From Paenibacillus lycopersici (lineage in GTDB: Bacteria; Bacillota; Bacilli; Paenibacillales; Paenibacillaceae), in contig NZ_CP048209.1 of assembly GCF_010119935.1 (NCBI RefSeq), forward strand, positions 1,731,501 to 1,795,500: a stretch of 64,000 nucleotides of DNA, in the 5' to 3' direction. A model generated the notes under the pieces. The model saw only the letters and a program-made list of their open reading frames with translations. It was not told the origin of the DNA and made no database searches. How positions within the stretch are numbered: the first letter of the stretch is position 1; every line of letters begins with the position of its first letter. The translations under genes and the position numbers were made by a program. Below are positions 33,583 to 41,648 of the stretch, one piece after another.

Positions 33583-35930
33583 GCGAGTTCGACCGCGGCT
33601 CGGGCAGCGGCTGGATGTATTCGGTCAACGGCGTCTTCCCGAACTACAGCGCGGACAGCTACACGTTGAAGCCGAACGATGTCGTGGCATGGCGGTATAC
33701 GCTCGATCTGGGCAAGGATCTGGGCGCTCCGAGCGATGGCGGCAATTCGGGAGGCGCTCCGACGGGAGGCACCGGCGGCGCCGGCGGCGGATCGTCTGCC
33801 GATACGGTGATCGACGTGCCGAAAGACCAGCAGCAGGATTACGTGCTGAAGGCGGGCAAGGATCAGCAAGGATCGATCACGCTGAACATTCCGGATGCGG
33901 CGCCGAAGGTCGTCCTGAATGTGGCGGAAGCCAAGGACGGGCTGCCGCAGCTGACCGCCAATAAAGGCAATCTGATTTTCACGATCGGCAAAGGAACGAA
34001 GCTCGTCTCCGGCGGAAGCGCCATCGAGCTGTTCGCCGCCATGGACACCGCCGATGCCAAGCTGCTGGCGCTCGTGGACGGCAGCCTGACGGGAGATGTT
34101 AGCGTCGATGCGATCCGCCAGGCGTTCACGATGGGCGCGGCGGATCAATCGTTCTTGTTCGACGCCCCGCTCACCATCACGGTCAAAGGCGGCAAAGGCC
34201 AGCTGGCGGGCTATATCGAAGGCGGCGTCTTCACGCCGATTCCGCTGTTCGCCTCCGACGAGGAAGGCAAGCAGGCGACGAAGGGCAGCGAGAAAATTAC
34301 GTATGCCTACGTCGATGGCAGCGATCTTGTTATCAAGACGAATCATTTCACGTCGTTCGTAACGTATACGACGAAGAAGCAGGAACAAGCAAGCGTCGAT
34401 CTGAGCAAGCGGTATGCGGATGCGGACCGGATCTCGGCTTGGGCGCTGGAGTCGGTCAAGGAAGCGACGATGCAGGGCTTCCTGCAGGGAAGCGGCGGCA
34501 AGCTGAACCCGCAGGCTGCAGTGACGCGGGCCGAATTCGTTAAGCTGCTCGTCTCCGCGCTCGGCATCCCGGCCGATTCCGGTTCGTCGACGTCGTTCAA
34601 GGACGTACCTGGCAGCGCGTGGTATCGCCCGTATGTGCAGGCCGCATACAAAGCCGGCTTCGTTACCGGGGACGGGGACCGGTTCAACCCGAACGATACG
34701 ATTACCCGCGAGCAAATGGCGGCGATGGTCGTCCGGGCGCTCGCCCTCGACCCGGCTGCGGGAACGGCGGCGCCCGCCGATTTGAAAAAGGTCTCGCCTT
34801 GGGCGCAATCGGCCGTCCAAGCGATTCTCGCGGCGCAAATCATGAACGGCGAAGGGAGCGGCTTCAATCCGGCCGGCAAAGTAACGCGCGAGATGGCTGC
34901 TGTCGTAGCCGTGCGTTCCCAAGCATACCTTCATAATGGCGCGGATCCATCCGGTTCCGGTTCAGGCTCGAGCTCGGATAAGGGCAAACAGGCCGCGGCC
35001 GAGCGGCAGATCGCGTTGACGGCGTCGTACTTGCAGAAGACGGTTCCGAGCCCGGCCGTATCGACGCTTGGCGGCGAATGGACGGTGCTCGGCTTGGCGC
35101 GGTCCGGGCTGGCGATTCCAGCTTCCTATTATGACGCATACGAAGCCAATCTGAAGCAGACGCTGGAAGCGAAATCCGGCGTCCTCCATAGCGTGAAATA
35201 TACGGAGTACGACCGCGTCATTCTGGCGTTGTCCGCGATGGGCAAGAGCGTTACGAATGCGGCGGGCTACAGCCTGCTGGAGAAGCTGGCGGATTTCGAC
35301 GCATTGACGAAGCAGGGCATTAACGGTCCGATTTTCGCGCTGATCGCGCTCGATAGCAAGCAGTACGCTATCCCGGCCGCGTCCGGCGCGAAGACGCAGA
35401 CGACAAGAGAGCTGCTGGTCGATTATATTTTGAAGCGGCATGCCGGCGGGGGCGGATGGGCGCTGGGCGAGGGCTCGGCGTCGGATCCCGACGTGACGGC
35501 GATGGCGATCCAGGCGCTTGCGCCTTATGCCGGCTCGAGCAAGGAAGTCCGGTCGGCGATCGACGAAGCGCTGGCCTGGCTGTCCGCCAATCAACAAGCG
35601 GACGGCGGGTTCGCGAGCAATGGCGCGAACAATGCCGAGAGCGCCGCGCAGGTCGTCGTGGCGCTGACCGGCCTCGGCATCGATCCGCACGCGGACGCCC
35701 GATTCGTGAAGAACGGCCATTCGGCGATCGATGCGCTGCTCGGCTTCGCCGCGGCTGACGGCGGTTTCTATCACGTGAAAACCGGCGAAGCCGGCAACGG
35801 CGGGGCCGCGCCGGGCGTAGAGGATCCGATGGCCGCCGATCAATCGATGTACGCGCTGGTCGCCTACGACCGGCTGTTGAAGGGCCAGACTCGTCTGTAC
35901 GACATGACGGACGTGAAGGCTGTCCTCTAA
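33516..35930 (+). CDS. Transcobalamin-like SLH surface protein, downstream part
   Basis: The coding frame is open from about 33336 (RFAQPIVIAEGNGNGNGNGN), with no start codon or ribosome site of its own, so it continues the preceding gene after a one-base frameshift; together about 1660 residues. It holds a second DUF4430 domain (GSGSGWMYSVNGVFPNYSAD), a Gly-rich linker, a beta domain often found beside SLH modules, three SLH repeats (ADADRISAWALESVKEATMQ; GSAWYRPYVQAAYKAGFVTG; VSPWAQSAVQAILAAQIMNG) that tether it to cell-wall polymer, and a third helical barrel of about 290 residues (SANQQADGGFASNGANNAES). SLH modules in the middle rather than at an end are unusual. Confidence 0.8.
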   Translation: MPGKVRAIGSGPTRYVQGIDGLSEFDRGSGSGWMYSVNGVFPNYSADSYTLKPNDVVAWRYTLDLGKDLGAPSDGGNSGGAPTGGTGGAGGGSSADTVIDVPKDQQQDYVLKAGKDQQGSITLNIPDAAPKVVLNVAEAKDGLPQLTANKGNLIFTIGKGTKLVSGGSAIELFAAMDTADAKLLALVDGSLTGDVSVDAIRQAFTMGAADQSFLFDAPLTITVKGGKGQLAGYIEGGVFTPIPLFASDEEGKQATKGSEKITYAYVDGSDLVIKTNHFTSFVTYTTKKQEQASVDLSKRYADADRISAWALESVKEATMQGFLQGSGGKLNPQAAVTRAEFVKLLVSALGIPADSGSSTSFKDVPGSAWYRPYVQAAYKAGFVTGDGDRFNPNDTITREQMAAMVVRALALDPAAGTAAPADLKKVSPWAQSAVQAILAAQIMNGEGSGFNPAGKVTREMAAVVAVRSQAYLHNGADPSGSGSGSSSDKGKQAAAERQIALTASYLQKTVPSPAVSTLGGEWTVLGLARSGLAIPASYYDAYEANLKQTLEAKSGVLHSVKYTEYDRVILALSAMGKSVTNAAGYSLLEKLADFDALTKQGINGPIFALIALDSKQYAIPAASGAKTQTTRELLVDYILKRHAGGGGWALGEGSASDPDVTAMAIQALAPYAGSSKEVRSAIDEALAWLSANQQADGGFASNGANNAESAAQVVVALTGLGIDPHADARFVKNGHSAIDALLGFAAADGGFYHVKTGEAGNGGAAPGVEDPMAADQSMYALVAYDRLLKGQTRLYDMTDVKAVL

Positions 35931-35964
35931 TTCCAGTACGGCTGAATAGATGTGGAAAATCAAA

Positions 35965-36001
35965 CCAAGGCAAGGGCGGGATCGAACCGCCCTTGCCTTG
36001 G
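35965..36001 (+). terminator. Strong hairpin between the SLH protein and the DUF4430 protein genes
   Basis: CCAAGGCAAGGGCGG and CCGCCCTTGCCTTGG form a 15-bp perfect stem without a clear T run. It may stabilise the upstream mRNA or reduce read-through into the transporter genes. Confidence 0.55.
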
Positions 36002-36023
36002 TCGTTGGAGGTGATAGCCGCCT

Positions 36024-37295
36024 ATGAAGCTGACCGTTAAGCAATGGATTGCGGTTGCGGTTGTTGCGGGCATCCTGGCAATCGCCTATTTCTTCGGCGG
36101 GAGCGGGGCCGGAAGCGGGAGCGGCCGGCAATCCGCGGTCGGCGGAGCAGCCGTGGCGGAGAAGGGCCGGGACGCTCCGCCGAACGGCACGGCGGCCGAC
36201 GGCGCCGGCAAGAGCGTCCTGACCGGCGGTGACGCGGCGTCCGGCAATAATGGCGCGCCGTCTGGCGGTCGCGAGGTGGCCGGCGGAGATGCGCAATCTG
36301 GCGGTAACGCTGCGTCTAGCGGAGATGCGCCATCCGGCGGTAACGCGGCATCCAGCGGCGGTGCGCAGTCCGGCGATGGCGCGGCGTCCGGCGGTAACGC
36401 GTCGTCGCCCGGCAGCGATGCGGCGTCCGGCAGCGGCAAGCCGTCCGGCGGTGGCGCGGCGCCTGACCGGAATTCGGCGCCGGCGGACGCGAAGCCGGCG
36501 TCCGGCCGGGACGGCCATGCGCCGAATGTGGCTGCTGCCGGCTCCGGCGGGCAGCAAGCCGCGAAGCCTTCAGCAGGCTCCGGCCTGTCCGCCGGACATA
36601 GCGGCACGGCCGCGGACAATGCCGCGCCGCAGCCGCCGGCAGCTAACGCGCAGCCGGGCAAGACATCCGGCAAGCAAGTGGCCGCGAGCGGCCAATCTGC
36701 CGCGGATAGTCAGACGTCCGCGAACAAGCCAGCCGGCGCGGACAAGGGAGCGTCCGGGAGCGGCAGCGGCTCGAATTCGTCCGGGAAGCCTGCGGCCAAG
36801 GACAAGTATCAGACCGAGCCGGTCCCGGCCGGCAAGCCTGCTCCGTCAGAGCCGCAGCAGGCGGACATTAATAAGAAGAAGGCGCTGACGGCGACGTTGT
36901 TCGTATCCTGTCAGACCATTCTCGACCGCTTGGACGACTTCGATCCGGATAAGCTGGAGGTACTGCCGAAGGACGGCATTATTTTCGCGCGGCAGACGGT
37001 GACCTTCTACGAGGGCGAGAGCGTCTTCGACGTGCTGCTTCGCGAGATGAAGAAGCGCAAGATCCATATGGAATTCGAGATGACGCCGCTCTACAACAGC
37101 AATTATATCGAGGGCATTCACAATATTTACGAATTCGACTGCGGGGAGCTGAGCGGCTGGATGTACCGCGTGAACGACTGGTTCCCCAATTACGGCGCCA
37201 GCCGCTACAAGCTCAAGGACGGCGATGCGATCGAGTGGCTGTACACCTGCGATCTGGGCCGGGATATCGGCGGCGGCCAGGCGGGGAGCGGGTAG
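36024..37295 (+). CDS. Membrane-anchored DUF4430 protein with a long low-complexity stalk
   Basis: 423 residues. One N-terminal membrane helix (WIAVAVVAGILAIAYFFGG) is followed by about 250 residues of Gly/Ala/Ser/Asp-rich repeats (ASSGDAPSGGN-like), then a DUF4430 domain at about 290-415 (YEGESVFDVLLREMKKRKIH; GELSGWMYRVNDWFPNYGAS; GDAIEWLYTCDLGRDIGGG). The stalk should place the domain beyond the membrane and within the wall, between the SLH protein outside and the ECF channel. It stops immediately before ecfT, so it is part of the same unit. A role in passing B12 to the transporter is inferred. Confidence 0.8.
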   Translation: MKLTVKQWIAVAVVAGILAIAYFFGGSGAGSGSGRQSAVGGAAVAEKGRDAPPNGTAADGAGKSVLTGGDAASGNNGAPSGGREVAGGDAQSGGNAASSGDAPSGGNAASSGGAQSGDGAASGGNASSPGSDAASGSGKPSGGGAAPDRNSAPADAKPASGRDGHAPNVAAAGSGGQQAAKPSAGSGLSAGHSGTAADNAAPQPPAANAQPGKTSGKQVAASGQSAADSQTSANKPAGADKGASGSGSGSNSSGKPAAKDKYQTEPVPAGKPAPSEPQQADINKKKALTATLFVSCQTILDRLDDFDPDKLEVLPKDGIIFARQTVTFYEGESVFDVLLREMKKRKIHMEFEMTPLYNSNYIEGIHNIYEFDCGELSGWMYRVNDWFPNYGASRYKLKDGDAIEWLYTCDLGRDIGGGQAGSG

Positions 37296-37296
37296 T

Positions 37297-38190
37297 ATGA
37301 GGCGGGATGCGTTTTCGACTTATCATCCGCTGATTAACGCGGTGTATTTCACGGCCGTGCTCGCTTGCGGCATGGTGTTCATGCATCCGGTATTTCAAGG
37401 CGCCGCGCTGCTCGGCGCGATCGTCTACTCGGCGATGCTGCACGGACGTAAGGCCGCCCGCTTCCATCTGCTCTACATGCTGCCGATACTCCTGATCCTT
37501 GCCGTCGCCAACCCGCTGTTCAATCATGCCGGCGTGACGATCCTCTTCTACTTGCGGGACGGCAATCCGGTGACGCTGGAATCGATTCTGTACGGCGCGT
37601 CGGCGTCCTGCATGCTGGTAACCGTCACGATCTGGTTCTCGTGCTTCAATAAGGTGATGACGTCGGATAAGCTTATCCATCTCCTGGGCAGGGCGCTGCC
37701 GGCCTGGTCCCTGCTGTTCTCGATGGTGCTCCGCTTCGTGCCGCGCTTCCGCAGCCAGCTTCGCGCCGTATCGTTGGCGCAGCGCAGCATCGGGAGGGAC
37801 GCGACGCAAGGAAACGTCATCCAGCGCGCCCGGCACGGTCTCCGGATTCTGTCGATCATGGCGACCTGGGCGATGGAGAACGCGATCGAGACTGCCGACG
37901 CGATGAAAGCGAGGGGGTACGGTCTGCCGGGCAGGACGAGTTTCGCGATTTTCCGGTTCGATCGGCGGGACATGGCCGCTCTGGCAGCGTTGGCCGCGCT
38001 TCTGGCCGTCGTTCTGCTTGGCGCCGGGTGGGGAGAGAACACGATACGTTTCTTCCCGTCCATTCATGTCAAGGAGCGCTCATTGCGGAGCGCGGCGGTG
38101 TATGCGGCCTATGCCTGCTTATGCCTGCTGCCGGCGATGATTCAGCTAGTGGAGGATATCAAATGGAAATCTATCGCATCAAAGACATGA
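37297..38190 (+). CDS. ecfT: ECF transporter T component (EcfT)
   Basis: 297 residues. An N-terminal group of membrane helices is followed by the coupling-helix region with the conserved Ala-Arg-Gly motif (DAMKARGYGLPGRT), which contacts the ATPase grooves, and further C-terminal helices. The ATG at 37297 follows the previous stop within a few bases; the open frame extends to 37225, but that lies inside the DUF4430 gene. It overlaps the ATPase gene by 28 bp. It forms the energy-coupling module with the fused ATPase and the S component downstream. Confidence 0.88.
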   Translation: MRRDAFSTYHPLINAVYFTAVLACGMVFMHPVFQGAALLGAIVYSAMLHGRKAARFHLLYMLPILLILAVANPLFNHAGVTILFYLRDGNPVTLESILYGASASCMLVTVTIWFSCFNKVMTSDKLIHLLGRALPAWSLLFSMVLRFVPRFRSQLRAVSLAQRSIGRDATQGNVIQRARHGLRILSIMATWAMENAIETADAMKARGYGLPGRTSFAIFRFDRRDMAALAALAALLAVVLLGAGWGENTIRFFPSIHVKERSLRSAAVYAAYACLCLLPAMIQLVEDIKWKSIASKT

Positions 38191-40058
38191 GCTTCTCGTT
38201 CCCGGGACAGGCGAAGCGGGCGCTCGCCCATATCGACCTGTCGATCGCGGACGGTCAATTCATTACGGTCGCCGGCCGGTCGGGCTGCGGCAAGAGCACG
38301 CTGCTTCGCCATCTGAAGACCGTGCTTACGCCGCACGGCGTCCGCACGGGAGAGCTGCTGTACAAAGGCAAGCCGCTGGCGGAGGCGGACCAGCGGACGC
38401 AAGCGTCGGAAATCGGCTTCGTGCTGCAAAATCCGGACAATCAGCTCGTGACGGATAAAGTGTGGCACGAGCTGGCCTTCGGCCTGGAGAGCCTCGGCCT
38501 CGACCAGCAGACGATGCGGCTGCGGGCAGCCGAGATGGCCAGCTTCTTCGGCATTCAAGGCTGGTTCCATCGCGAGGTTGCGGAGCTGTCCGGCGGCCAG
38601 AAGCAGCTGCTGAATCTGGCCTCCATCATGGCGATGCATCCGTCCGTGCTCGTGCTCGACGAACCGACCTCCCAGCTGGATCCGATCGCGGCGTCGGAGT
38701 TTCTCGATACCGTGCACAAAATCAACCGGGAGCTTGGCACGACCGTCATCATGAGCGAGCATCGGCTGGAGGAGGCGCTGCTGCTCTCCGACCGGTTCAT
38801 CGTGCTTGACGAGGGGGCGGTCTTGGCGGACGATACGCCGCGCGCCGCCGGCGAGGCGCTGCGCGCGCTCGGGCATCCGATGTTCGCGGCCATGCCCGCG
38901 CCGATGCGCATCTATGCCGCCGCTGCCGCATCCATGCCGGCAAAGGATACGAGCGTGCACGGGCGAAGTCCCTTGACCATCAAGGAAGGCAGACAGTGGC
39001 TGGACCGCATCTTCGGTACGCCGGATGATGCGGATGTCATCCCAGGCGCATCCGATGCCCCCGGGGCAGTCAGTACGCCAGGCGCATCCGGTGCCTCGGG
39101 CGCTTCGGATTCCCTTGGCGCAATAGGCGCTGTGGGCGCGTCCGGTTCTCCAAGCACATCGGCTCCCCGCGGCACTGCAGGCGCCCGGAGCGCATCCGGC
39201 ACCGCCGGCGCAACCAGCGCCTTGAGCGTATCCGCCGCGAAGCCGCCCGGCCCGCCTGCCCAAGATCTTCCGGCCGTCGTCCGCTTCAAGGACGTCTGGT
39301 TCAAATACGAGAAGAACGGGCCGGACATTGTCAAAGGACTGTCCTTCGAGGTATTGAAAGGGCAATTCTACTGCATCGTCGGCGGTAACGGCACGGGCAA
39401 ATCGACCGCCCTCTCGCTGCTTGGCGGCATGCGCAAGCCTTATCGCGGGAAGGTGCTGGTCGACGGGCGGGATCCCGCGTCGATGAAGGCGAGCGAACTG
39501 TTCCGCGACCGGCTCGGCATGCTGCCCCAGAACCCGCAGTCGCTGTTCGTCCAGAAGACCGTCGAGCTGGAGCTCTACGAGATGCTGGGCGGCTCGGGGC
39601 TGTCCCGCGAGCGGCAGCAAGCGAAGGTTCGCGAAGCGGCCGTGCTCGCCGAGCTGGAACCGCTGCTCGCGATGCATCCGTACGATCTGAGCGGGGGCGA
39701 GCAGCAGCGGGCGGCGCTTGCGAAGGTGCTGCTGCTGAATCCGTCGATTCTCGTGCTGGACGAACCGACCAAAGGCCTGGACGCCTTCTTCAAGGAGAAG
39801 CTCGGCCGTTTCCTGCAGAAGCTGAATGCCGGCGGCGTTACCGTCATTATGGTTTCGCATGACATCGAATTTTGTGCAAAGTACGGGGAGGTGTGCGCGA
39901 TGTTCTTCGACGGCGGCTTGATCGCTTCGAACGAGGCGAAGGCGTTCTTCGCCGGGAATCATTTCTATACGACGGCGGCCAATCGGATGGCACGCCGCAT
40001 CTGGAACGACGCCGTGACGACGGAGAGCGTGATCGAGCGATGCCGCAGCAGCCGCTGA
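38163..40058 (+). CDS. Fused double ATPase of an ECF transporter (EcfA-EcfA)
   Basis: 631 residues with two complete ABC ATPase domains. Domain 1 has Walker A GRSGCGKST near residue 38, Q-loop LQNPDNQLV, signature LSGGQKQ near 142 and Walker B VLVLDEPTSQLD. Domain 2 has GGNGTGKST near 407, MLPQNPQSLF, LSGGEQQR near 508 and ILVLDEPTKGLD. They are joined by a linker of about 110 residues rich in Gly, Ala, Ser and Pro (GASGASGASDSLGAIG). Most ECF systems use two separate ATPases; the fused form recalls YkoD. The ATG at 38163 has GGAGG upstream. The last 19 bp overlap ecfS. Confidence 0.9.
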   Translation: MEIYRIKDMSFSFPGQAKRALAHIDLSIADGQFITVAGRSGCGKSTLLRHLKTVLTPHGVRTGELLYKGKPLAEADQRTQASEIGFVLQNPDNQLVTDKVWHELAFGLESLGLDQQTMRLRAAEMASFFGIQGWFHREVAELSGGQKQLLNLASIMAMHPSVLVLDEPTSQLDPIAASEFLDTVHKINRELGTTVIMSEHRLEEALLLSDRFIVLDEGAVLADDTPRAAGEALRALGHPMFAAMPAPMRIYAAAAASMPAKDTSVHGRSPLTIKEGRQWLDRIFGTPDDADVIPGASDAPGAVSTPGASGASGASDSLGAIGAVGASGSPSTSAPRGTAGARSASGTAGATSALSVSAAKPPGPPAQDLPAVVRFKDVWFKYEKNGPDIVKGLSFEVLKGQFYCIVGGNGTGKSTALSLLGGMRKPYRGKVLVDGRDPASMKASELFRDRLGMLPQNPQSLFVQKTVELELYEMLGGSGLSRERQQAKVREAAVLAELEPLLAMHPYDLSGGEQQRAALAKVLLLNPSILVLDEPTKGLDAFFKEKLGRFLQKLNAGGVTVIMVSHDIEFCAKYGEVCAMFFDGGLIASNEAKAFFAGNHFYTTAANRMARRIWNDAVTTESVIERCRSSR

Positions 40059-40771
40059 ACAGCCGTCGCCGGTGGAACAAGCGGACGCTCTTCGCGTCCT
40101 TGCTGATCCTGCTCGTCATTCCGGCAACGATGCTCTTGGGCATCGTCGTCTTGAACGACCGGAAATATTATTTCATCAGCCTGCTGATTATCCTGTACAC
40201 CCTGATTCCGTTCGCCATGGTGTTCGAGCGCCGCAAGCCGCAGGCCAGAGAACTGATCGTGATCGCCGTGCTGGCCGCCATCGCCGTCGCGGGCCGATCC
40301 GCCTTCTTCATGCTGCCGCAGTTCAAGCCGGTGCTGGCGATCGTCATCGTCGCGGGCGTCAGCCTCGGCGCGGAGGCGGGGTTCCTGGCGGGCGCGACGG
40401 CGGGCTTCGTCTCCAATTTCTTCTTCGGCCAGGGGCCGTGGACGCCGTGGCAGATGTTCTGCTTCGGCATCGTCGGCTTCCTTGCCGGCTTGCTCTTCAA
40501 GGAAGGGCGGCTGAAGCGTTCCAGGCTGCCGCTCTGTCTCTTCGGGGGCTTGTCCGCGCTCGTGATTTACGGCGGTATCATGAATTTCAGCACCGTATCG
40601 ATGGCGGCGTCCGCGCTCAACGCGGAGACGCTTCTGGCCGCCTACGCATCGGGCTTCTGGTTCGATATGGTGCATGCCGCCGCGACGGTCTTCTTCCTGT
40701 TCGTGCTCGCGCGGCCGATGCTGGAGAAGCTGGAACGGGTCAAAACCAAATACGGGCTGATCGAGCCGTAA
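40040..40771 (+). CDS. ECF transporter S component, predicted cobalamin-specific
   Basis: 243 residues with about six membrane helices. AFFMLPQFKPVLAIVIVAGV and GAEAGFLAGATAGFVSNFFF with GPWTPWQMFCFGIVGFLAGL are typical of vitamin-type S components, the membrane subunit that binds the substrate. The start at ATG 40040 overlaps the ATPase stop. B12 specificity is inferred from the upstream riboswitch and the transcobalamin-like proteins, not from the sequence of this subunit, which is not an evident CbrT or BtuM. Confidence 0.8.
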   Translation: MPQQPLNSRRRWNKRTLFASLLILLVIPATMLLGIVVLNDRKYYFISLLIILYTLIPFAMVFERRKPQARELIVIAVLAAIAVAGRSAFFMLPQFKPVLAIVIVAGVSLGAEAGFLAGATAGFVSNFFFGQGPWTPWQMFCFGIVGFLAGLLFKEGRLKRSRLPLCLFGGLSALVIYGGIMNFSTVSMAASALNAETLLAAYASGFWFDMVHAAATVFFLFVLARPMLEKLERVKTKYGLIEP

Positions 40772-40886
40772 AATGGTGCTTGGCTATCTATCGCGCTAAC
40801 GGCGGCGATCGTATACTAGTGCTATAGCCATATCATTCGTAATGACGAGGCGAGAAGGCCGACAATCATGGAGAGGGTGAATCGAC

Positions 40887-41429
40887 ATAGCCGGCAAGGG
40901 ACTTATTATTTTTCTGGACAGCGGCGACACGCTGATAGACGAATCGACGGAAATCCGGGATGACGAAGGCATCGTGATCAGCGCGGACGTCATTCCGGGG
41001 GCGGTCGAGACGGTCAGAACCTTGGCGGAGCGGGGATACACGCTTGCTTTGGTCGCTGACGGCGATGCACAGTCGTTCAAGAACGTCTTCAAGCAGAACG
41101 GCATCTACGACTGCTTCGCGACGATGATTTATTCGGAGACGATCAAAGCGAGCAAGCCGAGCCCGCGCATGTTCAAGGCGGCGATGGGCGCGCTCGATCT
41201 AACCGAAGCCGACCGCTCCCGCATCATCATGGTCGGCAACAATCTGAGCCGCGATGTCAAAGGCGCTAACGCGCTCGGCATCGCGAGCGTTTTTCAGAGC
41301 TGGACGACGCGCTATCCCCATGCGCCCGCGGACGAATCCGAACGGCCTGTCTACACCATCCGCGAGCCGCTGGAGCTGCTCGAGCTGGCCGAACGGCTGA
41401 ATGCGGAGCTCATGGCCGAGCAGGCTTAA
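40887..41429 (+). CDS. HAD-family hydrolase, apparent ATA start
   Basis: About 180 residues. Motif I LIIFLDSGDTLIDE, motif II LALVADGDA, motif III Lys in KASKPSPRMF and motif IV IIMVGNNLSRDVKGA mark a HAD phosphatase-like enzyme lacking a cap. The frame containing motif I has no ATG, GTG or TTG before the nucleophile; a stop codon (TGA) lies at 40878-40880. The best-placed codon is ATA at 40887, nine bases after GGAGAGGG. A GTG at 40974 would remove the nucleophile motif. A mutated start codon, a true ATA start or a sequencing error are all possible. The substrate is unknown. Confidence 0.7.
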   Translation: MAGKGLIIFLDSGDTLIDESTEIRDDEGIVISADVIPGAVETVRTLAERGYTLALVADGDAQSFKNVFKQNGIYDCFATMIYSETIKASKPSPRMFKAAMGALDLTEADRSRIIMVGNNLSRDVKGANALGIASVFQSWTTRYPHAPADESERPVYTIREPLELLELAERLNAELMAEQA

Positions 41430-41448
41430 GCCTTCGTGTCTATGAATC

Positions 41449-41476
41449 AACCCGCCAGTTATCCGATTGGCGGGTT
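41449..41476 (+). terminator. Terminator after the HAD gene
   Basis: AACCCGCC pairs with GGCGGGTT around a 12-nt loop, followed by TTGTTCTT. Confidence 0.65.
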
Positions 41477-41648
41477 TTGTTCTTCCTATTGGCCGGATAG
41501 TCTAGCCGTTCGTGCAGACGATGGCCGGCGCGATACGGCTTTTGTCGAAACGCGCCTTCCCTGGCTGAAACAATTCCGAATCCGGCTTCGTCTAGGCTGT
41601 GTAAGTAGTTGGATGCTACCTAATCGGGGATACGAAGGAGAACGTTCC

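Noticed and set aside
31012..36557. Long minus-strand frames opposite the SLH and DUF4430 genes
   Set aside because: Arg-rich antisense text generated by codon bias of repeated Gly/Ala/Asp-rich coding sequence; no homology-like motifs.
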